Below, piece after piece: positions 1 to 8,182 of a stretch of DNA of 64,000 nt; the stretch's first letter is position 1, and the number at the start of each line of letters is the position of its first letter. Under the pieces are notes generated by a model, which was not told where the DNA came from, did not search any database, and worked only from the letters and a program-made list of their open reading frames with translations. The stretch comes from Mycobacterium shigaense. Lineage in GTDB: Bacteria; Actinomycetota; Actinomycetes; Mycobacteriales; Mycobacteriaceae. Made by a program: the position numbers and the translations under genes. The DNA is taken from positions 682,001-746,000 of the forward strand of contig NZ_AP018164.1 of assembly GCF_002356315.1 (NCBI RefSeq). Reading direction: 5' to 3'.

Positions 1-394
1 TCTGACCCAGATAGTTGGTCGACGCCAGCACCTGCACCAGCTGGCGGTTGGCCGACACCACCGCCGGCTGGACGGTGGCCGATTGCGCGTTCTCGAAGGC
101 GGCCGCCATTGCCGACGCCTGGGTGGACGTCGCCTCCGCCTGGGCCGCGGCCGCGCTGAGCCAGCTGGTGTACTTCGACGCGACCTCCATCATCGCGATC
201 GCCGCCGGGCCCTGCCATGAACTCTTGGCCAGGTCGGCCGTCACCGAAACGAAAGTCGTGGCCGACGACGCCAGATTTTCGGCAAGCCCGTACCACGCCG
301 CCGCAGCGGCGAGCATGGGCGCGGACCCAGGACCGGCGAACAATAACGCCGAGTTGATTTCTGGAGGCAACCGCGCGTAGTGCGGCCTCGTCAC
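1..394 (-). CDS. PPE family protein, 3' part beyond the window (PPE10 position)
   Basis: The reverse strand encodes the N-terminal part of a PPE protein. A GTG start at 394 gives VTRPHYARLPPEINSALLF, carrying the Pro-Pro-Glu signature near residues 10-12, followed by the Ala-rich helical PPE domain with a WQGPAA motif. The gene runs off the left edge, so its subfamily-defining C-terminus is not visible. PPE proteins usually pair with PE proteins and are exported by ESX systems to the cell surface. Its place next to an Rv0443 homolog and rskA-sigK matches Rv0442c (PPE10) of M. tuberculosis. No PE gene is adjacent, and no clear ribosome binding site precedes the GTG. Confidence 0.85.
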   Translation of the reverse strand, partial: MTRPHYARLPPEINSALLFAGPGSAPMLAAAAAWYGLAENLASSATTFVSVTADLAKSSWQGPAAIAMMEVASKYTSWLSAAAAQAEATSTQASAMAAAFENAQSATVQPAVVSANRQLVQVLASTNYLGQ

Positions 395-432
395 CGATAT
401 AACTTAACCGTGCGAGGCCACCGCGCGCGGCG

Positions 433-2172
433 TTATGGCGTAGGGGCCAGCTGCCGGCCCCGAACCAGCTTGCCGGGGCGGGCGGCGGTCGGCACGCCGT
501 TTTCGGCGATCACCTCACCGGACACTACGGTCGCGACGTAGCCGTCGGCCGTCTGGTCCAGCCGACGACCGCCGGCGGGCAAGTCGTGGCTGATGGTCGG
601 CTTGTGTAGCCGCAGCCGCGCGTGGTCGATGACGTTCAGGTCCGCTTTGTAGCCGACGGCGATTCGCCCGCGGTCGCCCAGGCCGGCGACACGGGCTGGG
701 ACGGAAGTCAATTCGCGGACCGCCTCGGCGACGGTGAACCGTCCCGACTTGCGGTCGCGCGCCCAGTGCGTCAGGAAGTACGTCGAGTAGCTGGCGTCGC
801 AGATCATGCCGTAGTGCGCGCCGCCGTCGCCCAGGCCGAGCACCACGTCCTCGCGATGCAGCAGTTTGCCGACGGTGTCTAGCGAGTGGTCCTGCAGGTT
901 GCTCATGGCGACCAGCAGCATGGCCCGGCCGTCGTCGTCGAGCAGCCGGTCGTAGGCCTCCTCCATAGGCTCCACGCCCTTGGCGCGGGCACGGGCCCCG
1001 ATGCTGTCGGCGGGGTCCGGTTCGTAGTTGGGGTTGTCGCCGAGCGGGAAGATCCAGTCCCACATCTGCGCGACGTAGAGGATCGGATGCCCATGGCCGG
1101 GCTTGTCGGCCAGGATGCGGGCGCGGACCTCGGGCTTGCGCATCTCGGCGACCCGCTCGGCCAGCGGCAGGTGCGCGATCTCGCGATAGCTGGGGTAGAG
1201 CACGAACGGGTTGGCGGTCAGCTGCAACCCGATGATCAGCCCGATCGGGCGGGGCAGCAGCTGGGCGGTGACGCGGACGGCCCCCGCGTTTTTGTTGGCC
1301 TTCTCGACCATCGTGACGGCGTCCTCCCACGTCGGGTCGCCGGTGTTGGCGACCACGAGGGTGAAGGTGACCGGCAGGTCCAGGTCCTCGGCGACGTCGA
1401 ACACCGTCTGCAGCACGGGCTGGTAGCCGCCGGCCGGAATGTCGGGGACGAATTGCAACAGGCCGCCGCCGGCGTCGACCACGCCCTTGGCGATCTCCTC
1501 GATCTCCTCGCGGGCAGCGTCATAACTCGGTATGGGAGAACCGCTTTCGGTCTTGTGGATGGTCAACCGCGACGACGCGAAACCGAGCGCGCCGATCTCG
1601 ATCGCCTCCTTGGCCAGTGCCCGCATCTTGGCGAGGTCCTCGGCGGTGGCCGGCTCGCGGTCGGCACCGCGCTGACCCATCACGTAGACCCGCAGCGGGG
1701 AGTGCGGCAGGTAGGCCGCGACGTCGATGTCGCGCTTGCCGGACTCCAGCGCGTCCAGGTACTCGGGGAAGGTTTCCCACGTCCAGGGCAGGCCATCGGT
1801 CATGACAACGCCGGGGATGTCCTCGACGCCGGCCATCACGTCGACGAGGACGTCATGGTCTTCCTGGCGGCACGGCGCGAACCCGACGCCGCAGTTGCCC
1901 ACCACCACCGTGGTCACCCCGTGCGCCGACGACGGGGTCAACCGCTCCGCCCAGATGGCCTGCCCGTCGTAGTGGGTGTGCAGGTCGACGAAACCCGGCG
2001 TGACCAACAACCCGGTGGCGTCGATCTCGCGCTCGGCGGTGGCGCCCCGTAGATCTCCGTTCGCCCCCACCGCGGCGATGACGCCGTCGCCCACCGCGAC
2101 GTCGCCGACGTACGGCTCACTCCCCGAACCGTCGACAATGGTGCCATTGCGGATGATGAGGTCATAGGTCAT
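433..2172 (-). CDS. N-acyl-D-amino-acid deacylase-like amidohydrolase
   Basis: This 579-residue protein belongs to the amidohydrolase superfamily, D-aminoacylase type. These cytosolic metal enzymes cleave N-acyl-D-amino acids or related amides; the true substrate here is unknown. Visible features are the N-terminal beta-sandwich start (MTYDLIIRNGTIVDGSG), the metal-binding HTHYDGQ motif at about residues 65-71, a GNCGVGFAPC segment near 110, and a late GDGGAHYG motif whose Asp is the usual catalytic residue. The ATG at 2172 is followed at once by the conserved N-terminal fold, so the start is probably right. I do not recall this gene at this place in M. tuberculosis, so it is probably a lineage-specific insertion between the PPE gene and the Rv0443 homolog. 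Confidence 0.88.
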   Translation of the reverse strand: MTYDLIIRNGTIVDGSGSEPYVGDVAVGDGVIAAVGANGDLRGATAEREIDATGLLVTPGFVDLHTHYDGQAIWAERLTPSSAHGVTTVVVGNCGVGFAPCRQEDHDVLVDVMAGVEDIPGVVMTDGLPWTWETFPEYLDALESGKRDIDVAAYLPHSPLRVYVMGQRGADREPATAEDLAKMRALAKEAIEIGALGFASSRLTIHKTESGSPIPSYDAAREEIEEIAKGVVDAGGGLLQFVPDIPAGGYQPVLQTVFDVAEDLDLPVTFTLVVANTGDPTWEDAVTMVEKANKNAGAVRVTAQLLPRPIGLIIGLQLTANPFVLYPSYREIAHLPLAERVAEMRKPEVRARILADKPGHGHPILYVAQMWDWIFPLGDNPNYEPDPADSIGARARAKGVEPMEEAYDRLLDDDGRAMLLVAMSNLQDHSLDTVGKLLHREDVVLGLGDGGAHYGMICDASYSTYFLTHWARDRKSGRFTVAEAVRELTSVPARVAGLGDRGRIAVGYKADLNVIDHARLRLHKPTISHDLPAGGRRLDQTADGYVATVVSGEVIAENGVPTAARPGKLVRGRQLAPTP

Positions 2173-2270
2173 CTAAATAACTTACGACCGAGGCGGGGGG
2201 GGGCGTGCCAGGGTCAACAACACTTCGGCCGAGCGGCACGGGGCCCTTGGCAGTCCGTAGTGTCGTCGAT

Positions 2271-2786
2271 ATGCCCCATGCCGACGCCGCCGCACAAGAG
2301 TTACTGCGTGACGCGTTCACCCGGTTGATCGAACACGTCGACGCGTTGACCGAGGACCTGACCGACGAGGTCTCCAGCTACCGGCCCGCCCCGGACGCCA
2401 ACAGCATCGCCTGGCTGATCTGGCACAGCGCGCGGGTGCAGGACATTCAGCTGGCCGACGTGGCCGGGGTGGAGCAGGTGTGGTTCCGCGACGGCTGGGT
2501 GGACCGGTTCGGCCTGGACCTGGCGCGCAACGACACCGGCTACGGCCACAACGCCGAACAGGTCGCGAAGGTGCGGGCTCCGGCCGACCTGCTGTCCGGT
2601 TACTACCACGCGGTGCACAAGCTCACGTTGGAGTACGTCGCCAGTGTGACCGCCGAGGAGTTGGCTCGCATCGTGGACACCAACTGGGACCCGCCGGTGA
2701 CCGCCAGCGCCCGGTTGGTGAGCATCATCGACGACTGCGCGCAACACCTCGGGCAGGCCGCCTATCTGCGAGGGATCGCGCAGTAG
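2271..2786 (+). CDS. DinB/DUF664-type four-helix protein (Rv0443-like)
   Basis: This 171-residue protein resembles Rv0443, which has the same length, and belongs to the DinB/YfiT-like four-helix family. Members often bind a metal through three histidines and may act as thiol-dependent (mycothiol or bacillithiol) transferases. Candidate ligands are His52 in WLIWHSARVQD and a C-terminal His in CAQHLGQAAYLRG. I chose the ATG at 2271 because the conserved helix starts right after it; the open frame extends 66 bases upstream without conserved sequence. It is followed after 10 bases by a membrane protein gene and then a P450 gene, so the three could be co-transcribed. The actual substrate is unknown. 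Confidence 0.8.
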   Translation: MPHADAAAQELLRDAFTRLIEHVDALTEDLTDEVSSYRPAPDANSIAWLIWHSARVQDIQLADVAGVEQVWFRDGWVDRFGLDLARNDTGYGHNAEQVAKVRAPADLLSGYYHAVHKLTLEYVASVTAEELARIVDTNWDPPVTASARLVSIIDDCAQHLGQAAYLRGIAQ

Positions 2787-2796
2787 GTTCAAGGGC

Positions 2797-3669
2797 GTGC
2801 GATTCGCGGCGACGCTGCTGTGCTGGCTGGCCACCACCCTCGCGCTGGCCGTCGTGGTGCCCGCGACCTGGGTGCAGCGCAACATCGTGAACCCCGACGG
2901 CTACGCCGCGTTGGCGGAGCAAGCCGCATACGATCCGGGGCTGCAGTCGGCCATGGCCGCCGAATTGACCACTCGGGCAACGGCACTCATCGCGGCCCGC
3001 AACGGCGGGCGGGTACCCGCCGACAGCAGCCAGGTGCACACCGCCGCGGCGGCGTTCACCTCCGGCCCGTCGTTCCCGGCGTTGTTCGCCCAGGCCAACC
3101 GGGCCGCGCACGGCTGGTTGTTCAGCGATCCGCGGTCCGGGCAGGACGGCGACGGGTGGACGGTCGACCTGGCCCCGATGCTCAAAGACCCCGCGATTGC
3201 CCAGTTGCTGGCCAGCTATCGCGTGCAAGTGCCCGCGACTCTGACCGTTCCGCTGACGGTGTCGCTGTCCTCGATGTCCGAGCCGGTGCGGCAGGGGGAG
3301 CTGAGCCCGCTCGGCGATTGGGGCTCGCGGGCGACCACCGTGGCGTTGGTGTGGTGCGGCGGTTGCGCCGCGCTGACGCTGCTGGCCGCCCGGCGGCGCG
3401 GCAAGGCACTGACCAGCCTGGGAGTCTCGGCGCTGTTGGTCGGGGCGGCCGGCTGGGTGGGCATCGAAGTCGGTGCCCCCTACGTCAACGACGCGCTCAA
3501 CTGCACCACCGGAAACGTCCGCCAGGTCGCGGACGTCATGGTCGCGCACGCCGGGGCCGGCCTGCGCGAATGGCTCGACCTCACCCTGGGCGCCGGGGCG
3601 GCGCTCGTGGTGTTCGGCGTGTTTGTCGCGATGGCTGGCAGCGTCGCGCGGGGCAAGCGAGGATCGTGA
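2797..3669 (+). CDS. Hypothetical membrane protein
   Basis: This 290-residue protein starts at a GTG and has a hydrophobic N-terminal segment (about residues 3-24) that is either an anchor or a signal. A long polar region of about 160 residues follows, then three hydrophobic segments near 183-203, 213-230 and 262-285. The topology suggests one large extracytoplasmic domain held by membrane helices. I do not recognise the family. The gene sits 10 bases after the DinB-like gene, and its TGA at 3667-3669 is one base before the P450 ATG, so the three genes look like one transcription unit. Confidence 0.7.
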   Translation: MRFAATLLCWLATTLALAVVVPATWVQRNIVNPDGYAALAEQAAYDPGLQSAMAAELTTRATALIAARNGGRVPADSSQVHTAAAAFTSGPSFPALFAQANRAAHGWLFSDPRSGQDGDGWTVDLAPMLKDPAIAQLLASYRVQVPATLTVPLTVSLSSMSEPVRQGELSPLGDWGSRATTVALVWCGGCAALTLLAARRRGKALTSLGVSALLVGAAGWVGIEVGAPYVNDALNCTTGNVRQVADVMVAHAGAGLREWLDLTLGAGAALVVFGVFVAMAGSVARGKRGS

Positions 3670-3670
3670 C

Positions 3671-5056
3671 ATGGACGTCGCGGCCATCCCTCACCCGCCT
3701 CGCCGTGTGCCGATCCTCGGGGATGTGGTGGGCATCAAGCTCGGCAAGCCCGTCCAGTCGGTACTGCGCCAGACCCGCGATGTCGGGCCGATCACGGCCC
3801 GCAAGGTGTTACGGACCGAGGTCGTCACGGTGGGTGGAGCCGACCTGGTCGGCGAGCTGAGCGACGAGAGCCGGTTTTGCAAATTCGTCGGGCTGCACCT
3901 GCCGCCGCTGCGGCGCATCGTCGGTGATGCCCTGTTCACCGCCGAGAATGACGAGCCGAATTGGCAGTTGGCGCATGACATCCTGATGCCGGCCTTCACC
4001 CGCGACGCGATGAGCGGTTATCACGCCATCATGCTGCAGGTGGCCCGCGAGCTGCTGGGTCGCTGGGACGTCGCCGCTGCCGGCGGCCAACCGGTCGACG
4101 TCACCCCCGACATGACCCGGCTGACGCTGGAGACCATCGGGCGCGCCGGATTCGGCTACCGCTTCGCCTCGTTCGAGCGCGACCGGCCGCACCCCTTCGT
4201 CGTCGCGATGACCCGGGCGCTGCGCTACGCCAACGTCTCGGCCGTGCTGCCGTGGGCCCCGGTGCGCCGCATCCTGTCGAGTTCTGCCGCCCAGCATCGC
4301 GCCGATGTCGCGACGATGCAGGGGATCGTCGACGAGGTCGTCCGGGCGCGCCTGGACGATCCGGCGTCGGGCACGGCCGACCTGCTCAGCCTGATGCTGC
4401 GCACCGCGCACCCCGACACCGGCCACCGGCTGGATCCGGTCAACATCCGCCACCAGGTGATCACCTTCATGGTCGCCGGCCACGAAACCACTTCGGGCGC
4501 ACTATCGTTCGCGCTGTATTACCTCACCCGGGATCGGCAGGCGCTGGCGCGGGCCCAGGCGGAGGTGGATGCGCTGTGGGGCGATGCGGAGGACCCCGAG
4601 CCCGCGTTCGCCGACATCGCCAAACTACGCTACGTGCGGGCCGCCCTCGACGAGGCGCTGCGGCTGTGGCCGACCGCCCCCGGCTACCTGCGGGCGGCCC
4701 GCGCCGACACCGTGCTCGGCGGGCGGTACCGGATGAATCGGGGCGACTGGGCGCTGGTCTTCCTGCCGCTGCTGCACCGCGACCCGCAGGTGTGGCCGGA
4801 GCCCGACCGGTTCGATCCCGACCGCTTCGCGCCGGGACAGGCGAAAGGCCGTCCACCGCATGCCTATAAGCCGTTCGGCACCGGTAAGCGGGCCTGCATC
4901 GGTCGACAGTTTGCGCTGCACGAGGCGGTGCTGGCGCTCGGGCTGATCCTGTACCGCTACGAGCTGACGCCGACCGACGGCTACGAGCTGCAGATCGTCG
5001 AGTCGCTAACGCTGAAACCCCAGGGCTTTCTGCTGCTGCCGCGCCGCCGCCGGTGA
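3671..5056 (+). CDS. Cytochrome P450 (CYP102-like haem domain)
   Basis: This 461-residue P450 mono-oxygenase inserts one oxygen atom into an organic substrate. Signatures are AGHETTSG in the I helix (about residues 267-274), EALRLWP in the K helix (about 327) and the haem loop FGTGKRACIGRQFALHE near 401-417, whose Cys binds the iron. The haem loop closely resembles that of Bacillus CYP102A1 (P450-BM3), a fatty acid hydroxylase, but no reductase domain is fused, so separate redox partners are needed. I chose the ATG at 3671, two bases after the upstream stop, because the P450 fold begins there; the frame stays open further upstream inside the preceding gene. A fatty acid substrate is inference. 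Confidence 0.88.
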   Translation: MDVAAIPHPPRRVPILGDVVGIKLGKPVQSVLRQTRDVGPITARKVLRTEVVTVGGADLVGELSDESRFCKFVGLHLPPLRRIVGDALFTAENDEPNWQLAHDILMPAFTRDAMSGYHAIMLQVARELLGRWDVAAAGGQPVDVTPDMTRLTLETIGRAGFGYRFASFERDRPHPFVVAMTRALRYANVSAVLPWAPVRRILSSSAAQHRADVATMQGIVDEVVRARLDDPASGTADLLSLMLRTAHPDTGHRLDPVNIRHQVITFMVAGHETTSGALSFALYYLTRDRQALARAQAEVDALWGDAEDPEPAFADIAKLRYVRAALDEALRLWPTAPGYLRAARADTVLGGRYRMNRGDWALVFLPLLHRDPQVWPEPDRFDPDRFAPGQAKGRPPHAYKPFGTGKRACIGRQFALHEAVLALGLILYRYELTPTDGYELQIVESLTLKPQGFLLLPRRRR

Positions 5057-5064
5057 GCGGCGGG

Positions 5065-5085
5065 TTGCCGCTAGCGCAGCGGCAA
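5065..5085. terminator. Bidirectional hairpin between P450 and rskA
   Basis: An 8-bp perfect stem (TTGCCGCT/AGCGGCAA) with a 5-base loop lies between the convergent P450 and rskA genes and covers the rskA stop codon. It is suited to ending both transcripts, but no long T run follows. Confidence 0.5.
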
Positions 5086-5775
5086 TTCGGCCAGGATCGC
5101 CGTGGTCGGTTGCGTCGAGCCCTTACCGGGCTCGACGGTGAACGCCAGGGCCGTCGACGAACCGATGTTGGCGAGCATCGCCGTCGTCGAGGGTGTCACG
5201 GCCGCGGGGCCCATGGTGCCGACCGACTTGGGGCCGTTGGCCCCGATCAGCCACATTTGGTAGACGGTGCCCGGGGCCGGCGGCGGAACGTCATTCATCA
5301 CCAGCACACCCGCGTTGCGGTCGTGGGAGAACATCACCGTCGCGTTGCCGGTGCCCAGCGGCGCCGAAACCGTCCGCACATCCGGCGCCGCCAGCACCTG
5401 TTGGGCCAGCGACGGCGCTGCCGACGGCCGCAGCAGCACCTGCACGCCCAGAGCGGTCAGGCCCGCCACGATCGCGGCCGCCACGGACACCACTACCGTT
5501 GTGCGCCAACGCACTGAGCGCTTCGCGGACGCGGCGGGCTGCGCTAGCCCCAGGATGGTGGTGCGCAGTTGCGCCGGTGGCTCCGCGCTGGTCGCCGCCG
5601 ACAGCACCGCCATAGTTTCCCGCACGGCGCGCACCTCGTCGGCGAAGGCCGCCGCGATCGGCGACGGCGCGGCCGCCACCCGCCGGTCGATGTCCGCGCG
5701 CTCGGCGTCGGTCACCGCGTGCAGGGCGTACGGGGCGGCAAGTTCGAGAAGTTCGAATTCGTTCGGATCGGTCAT
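5071..5775 (-). CDS. rskA: Anti-sigma-K factor RskA
   Basis: This 234-residue protein is a clear RskA (Rv0444c) homolog. It is a single-pass membrane anti-sigma factor that holds SigK inactive until regulated proteolysis releases it. The N-terminal cytosolic anti-sigma domain begins [18 protein letters not shown], a membrane helix lies near residues 90-113, and the external domain contains [15 protein letters not shown] and ends in [10 protein letters not shown] chose the ATG at 5775 because it overlaps the sigK stop in an ATGA junction and matches the M. tuberculosis start; a longer frame adds only five residues. The overlap implies translational coupling with sigK, which helps keep sigma and anti-sigma balanced. 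Confidence 0.95.
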   Translation of the reverse strand: MTDPNEFELLELAAPYALHAVTDAERADIDRRVAAAPSPIAAAFADEVRAVRETMAVLSAATSAEPPAQLRTTILGLAQPAASAKRSVRWRTTVVVSVAAAIVAGLTALGVQVLLRPSAAPSLAQQVLAAPDVRTVSAPLGTGNATVMFSHDRNAGVLVMNDVPPPAPGTVYQMWLIGANGPKSVGTMGPAAVTPSTTAMLANIGSSTALAFTVEPGKGSTQPTTAILAELPLR

Positions 5776-6350
5776 GGCACTTCCAGGCAATTACGCAGAC
5801 CGCGCAGCCCATCGCGAATGCGCGACTTGATGGTCGACAGGTTGGCGGCCAAGCGCTGCGAGACCTCGGCATACGTCAGACCGCCGTAGTACGCCAGCTC
5901 GATGCACTGGCGTTGCGCGTCGGTCAGCGCACCGAGGCATTCGGCAACCCGGCGGCGTTCGTCACCGGCGATTGCCGAGTCGGCGACCGGGTCGGGCGCC
6001 GCCGCGCTCTCGGGTACGAGATTGGCCGCGCCGTAACGCGATTCGCGGCGGGTGCCGGCTTGCTCGGCGCGCACGCGGTCGATGGCCCGCCGGTGGGCGA
6101 TGGTCAGCAGCCAGGACAGTGCCGACCCCCTGGTGGAGTCGTAGTCCGACGCCGTCCGCCACACCTCGAGGTAGACCTCCTGCGTGGTTTCTTCGCTGTA
6201 GCCGGCATCCCGCAGCACCCGCACCACCAGCCCGAACACCCGGCTCTTGGTGAGGTCGTAGACGGCGGCGAATGCCGCGGCGTCCCCGGCGGCGACGCGG
6301 CGCAGCAACGCGTCGAGCTCGTCTCCTGCCGTAGTCGCCGTGTCGGTCAT
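5772..6350 (-). CDS. sigK: ECF sigma factor SigK
   Basis: This 192-residue extracytoplasmic-function sigma factor matches Rv0445c. Region 2, with [20 protein letters not shown] and the -10 recognition helix, lies around residues 25-95. Region 4, a helix-turn-helix with [17 protein letters not shown], lies around 135-185. In M. tuberculosis SigK drives mpt70, mpt83, dipZ and its own locus. Here sigK lies 57 bases after dipZ on the same strand and overlaps rskA by 4 bases, so the three genes probably form one operon. I see no convincing SigK promoter in the dipZ-sigK gap, so autoregulation would act through the promoter ahead of dipZ. Confidence 0.95.
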   Translation of the reverse strand: MTDTATTAGDELDALLRRVAAGDAAAFAAVYDLTKSRVFGLVVRVLRDAGYSEETTQEVYLEVWRTASDYDSTRGSALSWLLTIAHRRAIDRVRAEQAGTRRESRYGAANLVPESAAAPDPVADSAIAGDERRRVAECLGALTDAQRQCIELAYYGGLTYAEVSQRLAANLSTIKSRIRDGLRGLRNCLEVP

Positions 6351-6407
6351 CGTGGCAACTTTAGCGTCTGCGGGCGCGGGCCTATTCCGATTTCTCTCAT
6401 CGAACCG

Positions 6408-8138
6408 CTAGCCGAAGGTGAAGGAAAACACTTGTAGTCCCTTGCTCACCTGCAGGTCCAGCTGATCGCGGTGCGCGCCGGGATCGGCGACGATCTGATG
6501 CAGGGTGGGCGGCCCGCCGATGGGCGTCGTGGTGGTGTTGCCGGCTCGGGTCGTGGTGACGGTGCCGGAACCACCGACGACGACGAAGACGTCCTTGGCC
6601 GTGTAGTTCAGCCGAATCGCGGCATCGTCGCTGTCGGCGGTGGCGCCTTGGTCATCCAGCGTCCAGCGGCCGCGCAACGCGAACTTGTCGTCGGCCAGCT
6701 GCGCGGGGAAGCTGAACGCGCCGCCGCCAGCCTTGTATTCGCCGCCGCCGCCATAGTTTCCGGCTTTCTCGGGGGCCAGGTAGGTCTCGGGGGTGAGCAT
6801 GGTCTGCGGGGTGGTGTCGACGCCGTTCACCGCGGCGGGCAGTCGGGTGTCCGGGTTGGCGTCGAGGAGCAGTTGGCGGATCAGCTTCTCGGTTCCGTCG
6901 TAGTCACCCTCGCCGAACTTGGTGTGTCGGACGTTTCCGTGCGCGTCGATCAGATACTCGGCCGGCCAGTACAGGTTGTGGAAGTTGTTCCAGGTCGCGT
7001 AGTCGTTGTCGAGCGCGACGGGATAGTCGATGTGCAACCCGGCGGTACCGCTGGCCACGTTGCCGGGCACGCGTTCGAACGCGTACTCGGGGGTGTGCAC
7101 CCCGATGACCACCAATCCGTTGTCGCGATATCGGTTGTACCAATCGACCAGGTGTGGGATCGCGCGTTGACAGTTGATGCAGGAGTAGGCCCAGAAGTCG
7201 ATCAGGACTACCTTGCCCCGCACCGCGGCGGCGTCAAGCGGCTTGCCGTCCGGGGTGTTGAGCCATCCCGTGATGCCGGTGAGGGCGGGCGCCGGGCCGC
7301 ACTGTTGCAGCTGCGGGTCGCCGGGGGTGCAGTTGATCAGTGAGCTGTCGCTGCTGCCGCCCTGGCTCAGCTGCAGTGCGCTGCCCGTGGCGGGCGACGG
7401 TGGCGGCCGCTCCGAGTTCAGCGTGCGCTCAATGTCGTTGGTAGCCAGTCGGTTCTGCATGGCCGAGGTGTAGTCCGGCACGACGCGCTGCAGCATCGCG
7501 GGCAGGTTGAACACCAGCGCGACGGCCAGCACGATCATCGTGAGTCCGCCGGCGATCTGAATCTGGCGCTGCCGGCGCCGGAAAGTCGCGACGCGTTGCC
7601 CGACGTGGCGCCCGGCCAGGGCGAAAGCCAACAGCGGCAAGGCATTACCCAGAGCGAACGTCGCGGTCAGCACGAGCGCGGCGGGTCCGAGGGATGCCGT
7701 GCCTCCGGCTACCACGATCGCGGCAAGCACCGGTCCCGCGCACGGCACGTAGAGCGCGCCCAACGTCAGGCCTAAACCGAAACCATCTGTGCTGCGGCCG
7801 ATTTGGCGTTGCGGCAGGGCGGCAAACGGGCGCTCGATCAGATGCTGCAGGGGCGGGAAGATCAAGCCGAGGCCGATGAGCGTCAGCACCACCAGGGCGG
7901 CCCAGCGGATGGCGTCCTGCGGCAGCTGGAACGCCGACAGCAACGCGGACCCGAGCAGGGTGGCCAGGCTGAAGCTGCACACCAGGCCCGCGATCACCAG
8001 ATACGGGCGCACCGCGGAACTCAAGCCCCGGCCGCCGCCCGCGCCGGACAGGAAAATCACGGGCAACACCGGCAGGATGCACGGCGAGATGCCGGTGATC
8101 AGGCCACCGAGGAAGCCGATCAGCGCGATGGTGTGCAT
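6408..8138 (-). CDS. dipZ: DipZ: CcdA-type transporter fused to thioredoxin-like domain
   Basis: This 576-residue protein matches Rv2874 (DipZ). Residues 1 to about 250 form a CcdA/DsbD-like membrane domain ([22 protein letters not shown]) that moves electrons across the membrane through paired cysteines. A TlpA-like thioredoxin domain follows, with the redox motif SCINC near residues 314-318, and then a beta-rich C-terminal domain ending LQVFSFTFG. It lacks the N-terminal extension annotated for M. tuberculosis DipZ. In M. tuberculosis dipZ lies with mpt70/mpt83 in the SigK regulon, far from sigK. Here it is the first gene of a probable dipZ-sigK-rskA operon with a SigK-like promoter. A role in extracytoplasmic disulfide chemistry is inferred from the family. 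Confidence 0.93.
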   Translation of the reverse strand: MHTIALIGFLGGLITGISPCILPVLPVIFLSGAGGGRGLSSAVRPYLVIAGLVCSFSLATLLGSALLSAFQLPQDAIRWAALVVLTLIGLGLIFPPLQHLIERPFAALPQRQIGRSTDGFGLGLTLGALYVPCAGPVLAAIVVAGGTASLGPAALVLTATFALGNALPLLAFALAGRHVGQRVATFRRRQRQIQIAGGLTMIVLAVALVFNLPAMLQRVVPDYTSAMQNRLATNDIERTLNSERPPPSPATGSALQLSQGGSSDSSLINCTPGDPQLQQCGPAPALTGITGWLNTPDGKPLDAAAVRGKVVLIDFWAYSCINCQRAIPHLVDWYNRYRDNGLVVIGVHTPEYAFERVPGNVASGTAGLHIDYPVALDNDYATWNNFHNLYWPAEYLIDAHGNVRHTKFGEGDYDGTEKLIRQLLLDANPDTRLPAAVNGVDTTPQTMLTPETYLAPEKAGNYGGGGEYKAGGGAFSFPAQLADDKFALRGRWTLDDQGATADSDDAAIRLNYTAKDVFVVVGGSGTVTTTRAGNTTTTPIGGPPTLHQIVADPGAHRDQLDLQVSKGLQVFSFTFG

Positions 8139-8144
8139 GGGTGG

Positions 8145-8172
8145 TATTCGGAGTCAGCCCGGATAAGGACGG
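8145..8172 (-). promoter_or_regulatory. SigK-type promoter of dipZ-sigK-rskA, predicted leaderless
   Basis: Reading toward dipZ, CCGTCC (8172-8167) is followed after 15 bases by CCGAATA (8151-8145). This resembles the SigK consensus as I remember it (CCATCC, about 15-16 bases, CCGAATA). The hexamer CGAATA ends exactly six bases before the dipZ ATG, which would place the transcription start on the A of the ATG. The motif lies in the short gap between the mmpL stop and dipZ. Confidence 0.7.
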
Positions 8173-8182
8173 TGTAGGGCGG

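Noticed and set aside
886..2052. 388-codon frame antisense to the D-aminoacylase
   Set aside because: The minus-strand enzyme has intact catalytic motifs across the same span.
6351..6407. Separate SigK promoter between dipZ and sigK
   Set aside because: CGGAATA is present but no matching -35 element lies at the right distance.
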